From: Eubacteriales Family XIII. Incertae Sedis bacterium
GTDB taxonomy: Bacteria > Bacillota > Clostridia > Peptostreptococcales > Anaerovoracaceae
Direction: 5' to 3'
Assembly: GCA_031281765.1 (NCBI GenBank)
Contig: JAITEX010000109.1
Span: forward strand, 1-12,333
Length of the DNA stretch: 12,333 nt
Shown: in pieces, positions 6,790 through 12,333 of the stretch
Position numbering within the stretch: position 1 is the stretch's first letter
How the letters are laid out: the number at the start of each line of letters is the position of its first letter
Translations under genes and position numbers: made by a program
The notes under the pieces: generated by a model
Database searches by the model: none
What the model was told of the DNA's origin: nothing
The model's input: only the letters and a program-made list of their open reading frames with translations

Positions 6790-8196
6790 TCAGCATCCTT
6801 CTATGGTCAGTTCCGGCAGGAAGGCGTAAAGCGGGGCGTCTATAAGTTCCGCGACACAGCCATCCGCATATTCGACCGGATTGACTTTATGATCCGCAGC
6901 GGACGCGCGGACAGCTCTTCGCGGCCTGAATCTGTCCATATAAAATTTGAGGCTTTTTGATTTCAGGTTGATGCCGGACTTCACCTCAATCGGAATGATG
7001 TCCGCCCCACGTTGAATGATAAAGTCCACTTCCGACTGTCCTCTTACATTGGACCAATAGAAAGGAGAATCCCCGTTTGCAACCAGTTCCTGCAACACAT
7101 ACTGTTCCGCCAAAGCGCCTTTGAACTCGTCGAATATTCCGTCGCCATGCAGTAATATCCCGGCGTCAAGCCCGGCCATTTTCGACAACAGGCCGACATC
7201 GCAAAGGTAGATCTTGAATGCGTCGGGATTTTCATATGCCTTTATCGGATAGGTGATGTCGTTCAGCCTGTTCACACGATGAATCAGGCCGCAGTCCGAC
7301 AGCCAGAGAAGCGCGAGCTCATAATCCTTGCCACGGGCGCCGCTTTTGATTTGCCCGTAAAAAAATTTCTTATTCTCTTTTGATAATTGCTGCGGGATGC
7401 TCTCCATTACGCTTCTGATACGCGGAACTTGCGAAAGCGGCGCGTGCTTGGATATGTCCTGATCATAAGCCGACAGTATTTCATCCTGAATATCTCCAGC
7501 CCTGTCAAAATCGTGATTTTCCGCATAATCCGCGACGACTTTCGGCATTCCCCCTATAAGCGTATATTCCTTTACGCAGCCGAGCAGGCGGTCTTTGAAC
7601 AGCCGTCGTTCCGATTTATCTTCTGAAAGCGCAATTTCAAGCAAGTTTAACCGACCCGTTGCGTCCATAAATTCCGCGAAGGACAGAGGGTAAAGGTCAA
7701 GGAATGACACTTTGCCGACGGGGAACGAAGTCCCCGCGTGCAGAGCGACGCCGAGCAGTGAACCTGCCGCGACGATAGGTATGTCGGGAGCCTCCTCATT
7801 GAAGTATTTCAATGAGGTCAGGGCGCGTGGAACCGCCTGTATCTCGTCGAAAATCAATAAGGTGTTCCCGGAGTTGATTTTCTTTCCCGAGAGTATTTCA
7901 ATGTCGGCAAGCAGTCTTCCCGGGGAGATGTCCGAGGAAAACACTTCCTTCAGGCGTTCATCCCTGTCGAAATTCAGAGTGATGACGTCGTGGTAGCATT
8001 CTTCACCGAACGCCTGCATGAGCCAAGTCTTCCCTACCTGCCGCGCGCCACGTATTATCAAGGGCTTGCGGGATTTTCCGTCCTTCCATTCCTTTAATTT
8101 TTCGATAGCGTTTCTGCGCATGATGTTTACCATCCGGTTTAATGAAAGCCCTGAGTCCCGGGAGAATCTATAAAACTCAGGGTTTCTTGTGAGCAT
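6790..8196 (-). CDS. AAA_14 / DUF4143 ATPase with nuclease-like C-terminal domain
   Basis: Member of a large, poorly understood family of single-gene ATPases; no cellular role is firmly established. The N-terminal AAA_14 domain has Walker A GARQVGKT at 50-57 and Walker B LLIFDEIQ at 113-120 (D117, E118). A sensor-like VAAGSLLG follows at 142-149. The C-terminal DUF4143 part carries a PD-(D/E)xK-like set: E364 in ALAEQYV, D391 in SEVDF and E404-x-K406 in IEVKSG, so the nuclease-fold residues look intact. At 468 residues it is at or slightly above the usual length. The first ATG (8196) lies only 11 bases after the predicted -10 and has no ribosome binding site. ATGs at 8133 and 8121 fit the usual family N-terminus (MRRNAIEKLKEWK) but also lack a clear site. 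The gene is alone, flanked by promoters of other genes, as is common for horizontally moving cassettes. Confidence 0.88.
   Translation of the reverse strand: MLTRNPEFYRFSRDSGLSLNRMVNIMRRNAIEKLKEWKDGKSRKPLIIRGARQVGKTWLMQAFGEECYHDVITLNFDRDERLKEVFSSDISPGRLLADIEILSGKKINSGNTLLIFDEIQAVPRALTSLKYFNEEAPDIPIVAAGSLLGVALHAGTSFPVGKVSFLDLYPLSFAEFMDATGRLNLLEIALSEDKSERRLFKDRLLGCVKEYTLIGGMPKVVADYAENHDFDRAGDIQDEILSAYDQDISKHAPLSQVPRIRSVMESIPQQLSKENKKFFYGQIKSGARGKDYELALLWLSDCGLIHRVNRLNDITYPIKAYENPDAFKIYLCDVGLLSKMAGLDAGILLHGDGIFDEFKGALAEQYVLQELVANGDSPFYWSNVRGQSEVDFIIQRGADIIPIEVKSGINLKSKSLKFYMDRFRPRRAVRASAADHKVNPVEYADGCVAELIDAPLYAFLPELTIEGC
8146..8185 (-). repeat. Inverted repeat at the 5' end of the ATPase gene
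   Basis: Arms 8146-8156 and 8175-8185 pair over 11 positions (core CCCTGAGT / ACTCAGGG, one G-T pair) around an 18-base loop. If translation starts at 8133 or 8121, this hairpin lies wholly in the 5' leader; if it starts at 8196, it is coding. No T-run follows, so it is not a standard terminator. Confidence 0.55.
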
Positions 8197-8207
8197 TCCA
8201 TAACGTT

Positions 8208-8236
8208 ATTTTACATTTTTCGTACGAAAAATGCAA
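8208..8236 (-). promoter_or_regulatory. Promoter of the ATPase gene with palindrome-filled spacer
   Basis: On the minus strand TTGCAT (8236-8231), a 17-base spacer and TAAAAT (8213-8208) form a good promoter. The spacer and three bases of the -35 coincide with a perfect 20-bp palindrome (8214-8233). A protein bound there would cover both promoter elements, implying repression. The RNA start would be near 8201, so the first ATG at 8196 would be nearly leaderless. Confidence 0.65.
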
Positions 8237-8268
8237 GTGTACCATACATTTTTCGTACGAAAAAATGT
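8214..8268. promoter_or_regulatory. Tandem palindromic operators
   Basis: CATTTTTCGTACGAAAAATG at 8214-8233 is a perfect 20-bp palindrome. A second copy at 8246-8268 shares the core TTTTTCGTACGAAAAA and differs only by one extra A in the right arm. The centres are 33 bp apart, about three helical turns. A lone half-site CATTTTTCG occurs at 8302-8310. The arrangement strongly suggests cooperative binding of a dimeric regulator that controls the ATPase promoter. No DNA-binding regulator gene is found in the window. Confidence 0.75.
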
Positions 8269-8316
8269 GAAGACGCTTCAGGCTTTGCTTAGGCCGTGGA
8301 GCATTTTTCGCGTATA

Positions 8317-8379
8317 TCATAACGAAATAATCAAGATCATTGTGACGGGGTTTTGAGGGTCAATACCGTTCATCTCCAT
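8317..8379 (-). CDS. Possible 20-residue peptide
   Basis: A short open frame encodes MEMNGIDPQNPVTMILIISL and ends in TGA. It has GGGAG eight bases before its ATG, a second ATG two codons later, and a hydrophobic C-terminal half (VTMILIISL) that could touch a membrane. It lies 15 bases downstream of a 15-bp inverted repeat and about 50 bases upstream of the distal ATPase operator, on the same strand. No homolog is recognised. Such a frame could occur by chance; the well-placed ribosome binding site is the only positive coding evidence. Confidence 0.25.
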   Translation of the reverse strand: MEMNGIDPQNPVTMILIISL

Positions 8380-8393
8380 AATGCTTTCTCCCT

Positions 8394-8439
8394 ATAATCC
8401 TCGGAAACTGCTATAAAATATGTGGTTTCCGAGGATTAT
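8394..8439. repeat. Long perfect inverted repeat downstream of the permease gene
   Basis: Fifteen-base arms (ATAATCCTCGGAAAC at 8394-8408 and its exact complement at 8425-8439) flank a 16-base AT-rich loop. It starts 36 bases after the permease stop codon. No T-run follows on either strand, so it is not a standard intrinsic terminator. It may be a 3' mRNA-protecting hairpin, a dispersed intergenic repeat or a protein-binding site. Confidence 0.75.
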
Positions 8440-8475
8440 CGCGGGAAATAACAATGCCGTACCGTCTTTCATCGC

Positions 8476-9927
8476 TCAAATCTCGTCCCCGCCTTTCAAT
8501 ACGATTTCACTGTAAGGAATGAGTTTCGTCTTTGTCGAAAGCTTGTGGGCGAGCCACAGAATGAGCGCAAACGGTATGCCCGTGAACGCGATGGCGAGGC
8601 CCTGCCAATCGATTTCCCCGAAGCCAACATACCAGTATGCCTGCCCGAGAATAACGACGATACACGCTATGAGCGCAAACCACGTGCCGAAGGGATAGAA
8701 TCGAGCTTTGAACTTCAATTCATTGAGGTCGTGCCCCTGTACCTGGAACGCCTTGCGGAAACGCAGGTGCGTGTAACAGACGCCGAGCCAGGTGATGAAA
8801 CCCGTCAGGCCCGTGCCGTTGTAGAGCCAGGTGTAGACGACGCTGTCGCCGTTCGGCCCCGTAAGGAAGCACATCATCGAAATGACCGAGGTCAGGAGTA
8901 CCGCCAGCACGGGTACGTGACGCTTGCTAAGCCTGCCGAATACCTTCGGCGCGCGTTTCTGCTGCGACATCGAATAGAGGATACGGCTCGCCTCATACAT
9001 GGTCGAATTGCCGCACGACAGTACCGACGTCAGAATGACCGCATTCATCAGATGGGCCGCGAACTTGATGCCGGCGTGCTGGAATACGAGGGTGAACGGG
9101 CTGACCGCCACATTGTCGATGTCCGCCGCGAGCAGGTTCGGGTCATCATACGGCATCAGCGTGCCGATAACGACGATCCCGCCGATATAGAATATCAGGA
9201 TGCGCCAAAATACATTGTTGATAGCCTTCGGAATAGTCTTATCGGGGTTCTGGGCCTCGCCCGCGGCGACAGCCGTCGCCTCAACGCCGATAAACGAAAA
9301 TCCCGCTACCATCAGAATGCTGAAGGTCGCCATGCCGCCGCCGACAAAGGGCGCCTCCCCTTTCGTCCAATTCCCGAATCCCGCTTCGGGGCTGTTTATA
9401 ATGCCCGCTATCATCAGAATACCGACGATAAGGAAGATGATGATGGTCACGAATTTGATGCCCGCGAACCAGAACTCGGATTCACCATAAATTTTTGTAG
9501 AGAGCAGATTCAAGAGAAGAATAAGTGCGAGGAAAATCGCGCTCCACATAATGGAATTGCTTTCCGGGAACCAGAACTTCATAATGATAGCGGACGCGAC
9601 GAGCTCCGTGCCCATCGTAAACGCGCAGCAGAGCCAGTAATTCCAGCCCATCATAAATCCGAAGGATTCATCGACATACCGGCTGCCAAAGGTTTCGAAA
9701 GCTCCCGGGACCGGCGTGTGCGTGGACATTTCGCCAAGCGCGTTCATGACGAAATAGACCGCTATTCCCACGAGGCCGTACGCGATAAGCGTCCCTCCGG
9801 GGCCCGCTTCCCCTACCGACTGGCCAAGGGCGACGAAAAGCCCGGTACCGATCGCGCCGCCGATGGCAATCATGTTCATCTGGCGAGGGCCGAGTTTTCG
9901 CTGCAGCTTTTCTTTGTTTTCACTCAT
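8476..9927 (-). CDS. lysP: Amino-acid permease, LysP-like (APC superfamily, AAT family)
   Basis: Proton-coupled cytoplasmic-membrane importer of basic amino acids, with about twelve membrane segments in 483 residues (E. coli LysP has 489). The first helix holds the APC substrate motif MIAIGGAIGTGLFVALG at 19-35, followed by GPGGTLIAY. LysP-like blocks include GWNYW, NWTKGEAPF, AAGEAQNPDKTIPKAI, FWRILIFYIGG, VSPFTLVFQHAG, MNAVILTSVLSCGNS and near the end VQGHDLNEL with PYSEIV. The start is secure: AAGGAGGT lies seven bases upstream. The gene for an arginine-derivative hydrolase ends 164 bases upstream on the same strand, and a TATAAT at 10080-10075 may provide a separate promoter. Lysine is the default substrate by homology; the neighbour makes arginine or methylated arginines worth considering, but the sequence cannot decide. 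Confidence 0.88.
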   Translation of the reverse strand: MSENKEKLQRKLGPRQMNMIAIGGAIGTGLFVALGQSVGEAGPGGTLIAYGLVGIAVYFVMNALGEMSTHTPVPGAFETFGSRYVDESFGFMMGWNYWLCCAFTMGTELVASAIIMKFWFPESNSIMWSAIFLALILLLNLLSTKIYGESEFWFAGIKFVTIIIFLIVGILMIAGIINSPEAGFGNWTKGEAPFVGGGMATFSILMVAGFSFIGVEATAVAAGEAQNPDKTIPKAINNVFWRILIFYIGGIVVIGTLMPYDDPNLLAADIDNVAVSPFTLVFQHAGIKFAAHLMNAVILTSVLSCGNSTMYEASRILYSMSQQKRAPKVFGRLSKRHVPVLAVLLTSVISMMCFLTGPNGDSVVYTWLYNGTGLTGFITWLGVCYTHLRFRKAFQVQGHDLNELKFKARFYPFGTWFALIACIVVILGQAYWYVGFGEIDWQGLAIAFTGIPFALILWLAHKLSTKTKLIPYSEIVLKGGDEI

Positions 9928-9970
9928 GCTGTGTACCTCCTTTTTCTTTGTGATTTTGTTACCCCTGTTG

Positions 9971-10005
9971 GCCCCGGCGCTGAATGACAGAAGCCGCGCC
10001 GGGGC
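9971..10005 (-). repeat. GC-rich hairpin in the permease leader
   Basis: Perfect 10-bp arms GCCCCGGCGC and GCGCCGGGGC (9971-9980 and 9996-10005) enclose a 15-base loop, 44 bases before the permease ATG. No T-run follows on either strand, so termination is not the obvious role. It may stabilise the permease message after processing of a joint transcript, or cause transcriptional pausing. Confidence 0.65.
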
Positions 10006-10038
10006 AATGATTAAAATAATATGATAAGAATGTTTGCT

Positions 10039-10066
10039 GCGCTAAAGCGATGCTCTGCTAAAGCGC
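10039..10066. repeat. Tandem GCTAAAGCG repeats between the hydrolase and permease genes
   Basis: GCTAAAGCG occurs at 10041-10049 and 10057-10065, period 16. The outer GCGCT and AGCGC segments also form a 5-base inverted repeat. The element lies just downstream of the predicted permease -10 (10075-10080), where an operator or leader structure could act. Confidence 0.4.
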
Positions 10067-10074
10067 TCTCTGAT

Positions 10075-10080
10075 ATTATA
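10075..10080 (-). promoter_or_regulatory. Candidate -10 element of the permease gene
   Basis: A perfect TATAAT on the minus strand lies 12 bases beyond the hydrolase stop codon. No convincing -35 is present at 16-18 bases upstream, which would fall in the end of the hydrolase gene. A transcript from here would have a leader of about 140 bases including the tandem repeats and the GC-rich hairpin. Confidence 0.4.
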
Positions 10081-10091
10081 CCTCAAATATT

Positions 10092-10862
10092 TCAGAACCG
10101 GAGCGAAAGACAGCTGAGGCCGCCGTCAATTTTTTTGTACTCCGACGTATCCGTAATGATGACCTCATAGCCGGCCTCGCGTATGCGTTCGGTTGTGACG
10201 GGATAGCCCTCCGGCACGATGACCTTGCCGTTCATCCATATGCAGTTCGCGGCATACGCCTCGTCCTCGGGAATAATGATTTTCTTGAAACGCGCGAAAT
10301 CCGGTTTCTCAACAAACTCGCCTGACACGAGCATGGTGTCGTTTTCGATATAATTGACGCCCGTCTTCAGATGGAGGACATGCTCGAGCGGAACCTCGCT
10401 GCCGCTCAGGCCGCGTCTCTCAAGAATCTCGATGAACTGACGTATGCCCTCTTCGTTCGTGCGCGCCGAACGACCGACATAGAAATGGTCGCCGACCATC
10501 ATGACGTCGCCGCCCTCGAGCGTGCCGGGCGCCTTGATATATTCAATGTCCTCGTCGGCAAAGAACTTCTTCAGCGTCGGCAGCATCTCCTGCGCCTCAC
10601 CATTGCGCGTGCCGGCGCCGGGATTCGTGCTGATGGCGCAGTTGCGCGTGATGACCGCCGTATCTTCGACAAAGCAGGAATCCGGATACCGCTCGTCGGC
10701 TTCGAGCACCGTGACGGTGACGCCGGTGGCTTTCAGCGCCTCGATATAGGCGTCGTGTTGTTTGATTGCCAGCTCATATATGGGCTTACCAAGCTCAGGC
10801 GCAGACGTGATTCCCTCAGACAGGGATTTCCCCGGACGTTTGACTATAGCGTTTTTGAACAT
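10092..10862 (-). CDS. N-omega,N-omega-dimethylarginine dimethylaminohydrolase
   Basis: Cytoplasmic enzyme of the guanidino-modifying superfamily. DDAH converts methylated arginines to citrulline plus methyl- or dimethylamine. The 256-residue protein lines up nearly end to end with Pseudomonas aeruginosa DDAH (254 residues). The catalytic set is present: nucleophile C251 in GGLSCLSLRF, H164 in HVLHLKTG and E116 in APGTLEGGD, matching C249/H162/E114. Substrate-contact residues D61, E66 and D67 in DSCFVEDTA, R86 in GTRNGE and R134 in GRSARTN also correspond. GGAGGT lies five bases before the ATG. The permease gene follows on the same strand. The gene diverges from an FAD-dependent dehydrogenase, and the 151-base space holds both promoters and a leader hairpin. 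An arginine deiminase role is less likely: that enzyme is about 400 residues and has a different motif context. Confidence 0.88.
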   Translation of the reverse strand: MFKNAIVKRPGKSLSEGITSAPELGKPIYELAIKQHDAYIEALKATGVTVTVLEADERYPDSCFVEDTAVITRNCAISTNPGAGTRNGEAQEMLPTLKKFFADEDIEYIKAPGTLEGGDVMMVGDHFYVGRSARTNEEGIRQFIEILERRGLSGSEVPLEHVLHLKTGVNYIENDTMLVSGEFVEKPDFARFKKIIIPEDEAYAANCIWMNGKVIVPEGYPVTTERIREAGYEVIITDTSEYKKIDGGLSCLSLRF

Positions 10863-10881
10863 ACTATACCTCCGTTTCTCT

Positions 10882-10920
10882 CCTCAATTCGCAAAGTTGA
10901 AAAGGATTTGAAAATTGAGG
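10882..10920 (-). promoter_or_regulatory. Two-part hairpin in the leader of the dimethylaminohydrolase gene
   Basis: On the minus strand CCTCAATT pairs perfectly with AATTGAGG, and inside it CAAA pairs with TTTG after a symmetric 2-by-2 internal loop, leaving an 11-base apical loop. The 3' arm ends about 12 bases before the GGAGG ribosome binding site and itself contains GAGG. It may modulate translation or bind a regulator; no known riboswitch class is recognised. Confidence 0.5.
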
Positions 10921-10940
10921 CTGCTATGTATTACCCCTAT

Positions 10941-10970
10941 AATATATCATATTCGCCCGAGGTGTACCAA
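10941..10970 (-). promoter_or_regulatory. Promoter of the dimethylaminohydrolase gene
   Basis: On the minus strand TTGGTA (10970-10965), an 18-base spacer and TATATT (10946-10941) with a preceding TGA give an extended -10 promoter. Transcription would begin near 10934, giving a leader of about 70 bases that includes the two-part hairpin. Confidence 0.5.
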
Positions 10971-11002
10971 ATGATAAAACAATTCGGGAACCGGGCTATT
11001 GT

Positions 11003-11008
11003 ATAATA
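11003..11008 (+). promoter_or_regulatory. Candidate -10 element placing the FAD dehydrogenase transcript start at its ATG
   Basis: TGTATAAT appears just before the gene; the best -10 reading is TATAAT ending about six bases before the ATG at 11014. RNA would then start at or next to the start codon, so the message could be leaderless. This agrees with the absence of any ribosome binding site. No clear -35 is seen. Confidence 0.45.
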
Positions 11009-11013
11009 ATCGT

Positions 11014-12333
11014 ATGTATAGAATCCACGAGATAAAACTGTGGCCCGGCGAGGACCCGGCGCTGCTGCCCGAAAAAATACTGAAGAAGCTGCGCGCGCGT
11101 CCGGGGGACGGCATACCGCAGTGGCGCATCGCGCGGCGGTCCATAGACGCGCGCGACAAAAGCGCCATACGCTTTGTGTATTCGGTAGATTTTGAAGCGC
11201 CGGAGAAATTGATAGCGGCGGCGCGCGCGCGGGACATCCGCGTGGAGGAAGCCCCGGACAACCGGTATGAAGTCCCGCGGAGGGATGGGCGGCCGGAGAG
11301 CAATGATGGCGACACGCAGCCTTGCGGGACAACAAGGGATACACGGCCGGGACGGCACAGACCCGTGATAGCGGGATTCGGCCCGTGCGGGATTTTTGCA
11401 GCCCTGATCCTTGCGAAAGCCGGTCTGCGGCCGATAGTTCTGGAGCGGGGAAAGCCCGCGGACGAACGGGCGCTCGATGTGGCAAAGTACTGGCAGACGG
11501 GCGTTCTCAACGAAAGTTCGAATGTGCTGTTCGGGGAAGGCGGAGCCGGCGCCTTTTCCGACGGGAAGCTGACGACGGGCATAGGGGACGCTCGAAAAGC
11601 GTTTGTGTTGGAAACGCTCGCGGGCGCGGGCGGAGGCGCCGACCTGCTCATAGACGCGCGTCCGCATATCGGGACCGACGTGCTGCGCGAAACCGTGCGA
11701 AACTTGAGAAGTGAGATTGAAGCGCTCGGCGGGGAAGTCCGCTTCGGCGCACAGTTTACGGGGTTTTCCGCTGGCGCGGATAAAACCCTTGCCGCCGTCA
11801 TCCACAAAGATAGCAGCGGAAATACGGTAGAAATCGAAACGGACGCGCTCGTGCTCGCCATCGGCCACAGCGCGCGCGACACCTATGAAATGCTGCTTGC
11901 GTCCGGAATCGAAATTGTCGGGAAGCCCTTTTCCATCGGCCTGCGCATAGAACACGAACAGAGCTTCATCAACGCCGCCCTGTACGGGCCGGACCGAAAC
12001 GACCTGCCGCCCGCCGAGTACAAGCTGTCAACGAAACTTCTTGACGGGCGCGGCGTCTATACCTTCTGTATGTGCCCGGGCGGCGAGGTCGTCGCCGCGG
12101 CGTCTGAACAGGGCGGCGTCACCTCAAACGGCATGAGCAACCACGCGCGCTCCGGCGCCTTCGCAAACAGCGCGGTTTTGACGGACGTAAGAATAGAAGA
12201 TTTCGGCTCAAACCACCCGCTTGCGGGCATAAAATTTCAAAGACTATGGGAACGCGCGGCCTTTCAGCTCGCAAAACAGCAGGATCTGCCCGCCCTGCTG
12301 CCGACCGAAACGCTCAGCGAATTTTACGGCTCC
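11014..12333 (+). CDS. FAD-dependent dehydrogenase of the COG2509 type, C-terminus cut by window edge
   Basis: Predicted cytoplasmic flavoprotein of unknown reaction; the family is conserved in bacteria but its substrate is not established. The visible part has 440 residues with no stop; relatives are usually around 530. Residues 1-85 form a small N-terminal domain. A charged Arg/Asp-rich linker (about 88-115) leads into the FAD-binding Rossmann motif at 118-146: GFGPCG at 121-126 and a ribose-binding E144 in IVLERG. Family blocks follow: NVLFGEGGAGAFSDGKLTT at 170-188, ALVLAIGHSARDTY at 278-291, and YTFCMCPGGEVVAAASEQGG at 349-368 with C352 and C354. The ATG at 11014 has no ribosome binding site, but it matches where relatives start; a TTG five codons upstream is the only nearby alternative. 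It is divergent from the dimethylaminohydrolase gene. Confidence 0.85.
   Translation, partial: MYRIHEIKLWPGEDPALLPEKILKKLRARPGDGIPQWRIARRSIDARDKSAIRFVYSVDFEAPEKLIAAARARDIRVEEAPDNRYEVPRRDGRPESNDGDTQPCGTTRDTRPGRHRPVIAGFGPCGIFAALILAKAGLRPIVLERGKPADERALDVAKYWQTGVLNESSNVLFGEGGAGAFSDGKLTTGIGDARKAFVLETLAGAGGGADLLIDARPHIGTDVLRETVRNLRSEIEALGGEVRFGAQFTGFSAGADKTLAAVIHKDSSGNTVEIETDALVLAIGHSARDTYEMLLASGIEIVGKPFSIGLRIEHEQSFINAALYGPDRNDLPPAEYKLSTKLLDGRGVYTFCMCPGGEVVAAASEQGGVTSNGMSNHARSGAFANSAVLTDVRIEDFGSNHPLAGIKFQRLWERAAFQLAKQQDLPALLPTETLSEFYGS

Noticed and set aside
6790..8196. ATPase gene as a transposon with terminal repeats
   Set aside because: The upstream palindromes have no counterpart at the downstream end of the gene, and no target-site duplication or transposase was seen.
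8545..9987. A 480-codon open frame on the plus strand opposite the permease gene
   Set aside because: It is exactly antisense to a clearly recognised permease, is rich in Arg, Asp and His as expected for a shadow frame, and resembles no known family.
9928..10080. Lysine riboswitch or T-box in the permease leader
   Set aside because: The leader is too short for a complete lysine riboswitch, and its conserved motifs, or a T-box sequence, were not found.
10937..11955. Several minus-strand open frames of 182-319 codons
   Set aside because: They lie antisense to the plus-strand FAD dehydrogenase, which has a convincing Rossmann motif and family blocks; the antisense products look like GC-driven shadows.

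Overview
The window looks like chromosomal DNA from an anaerobic, amino-acid- and organic-acid-using bacterium, most likely a Bacillota member (Clostridia or Negativicutes). The signs are an oxygen-sensitive class III ribonucleotide reductase with an ATP cone and an NrdG2-type activase, a lipoprotein-type TRAP binding protein with an LAAC lipobox, strong GGAGG-type ribosome binding sites and good sigma-A-type promoters. The exact lineage cannot be fixed from this sequence alone. Base composition is moderately GC-rich in the genes and AT-rich in the short intergenic spaces.

Layout. From 1 to 10862 every well-supported gene is on the minus strand, so transcription runs from right to left. Read in that direction: a dimethylarginine dimethylaminohydrolase (10862-10092), a LysP-type amino-acid permease (9927-8476), a 279-base intergenic region with a long inverted repeat, a possible 20-residue peptide and two tandem palindromes, an AAA_14/DUF4143 ATPase with a nuclease-like C-terminus (8196-6790), a threonine-aldolase-like PLP enzyme (6650-5613), a TRAP transporter operon dctP-dctQ-dctM (5361-2372), an anaerobic RNR activase (2356-1640) only 15 bases behind dctM, and nrdD (1523 to beyond the left edge). 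A single plus-strand gene, an FAD-dependent dehydrogenase of the COG2509 type (11014 to beyond the right edge), diverges from the dimethylaminohydrolase gene.

How the genes may work together. NrdG2 would generate the glycyl radical in NrdD, the dNTP-producing enzyme. nrdD has its own near-consensus promoter with two NrdR-box-like sites 32 bases apart just upstream. The TRAP operon has a terminator-like hairpin between dctP and dctQ, which fits making more binding protein than membrane subunits. The dimethylaminohydrolase and the basic amino-acid permease are adjacent and may form a small salvage unit for arginine derivatives; that link is inference. The ATPase gene stands alone, and its promoter spacer is almost exactly filled by a perfect 20-bp palindrome that recurs 33 bp upstream. 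This is the clearest unexplained regulatory structure in the window.

No tRNA, rRNA, CRISPR array, insertion sequence or prophage gene was recognised.
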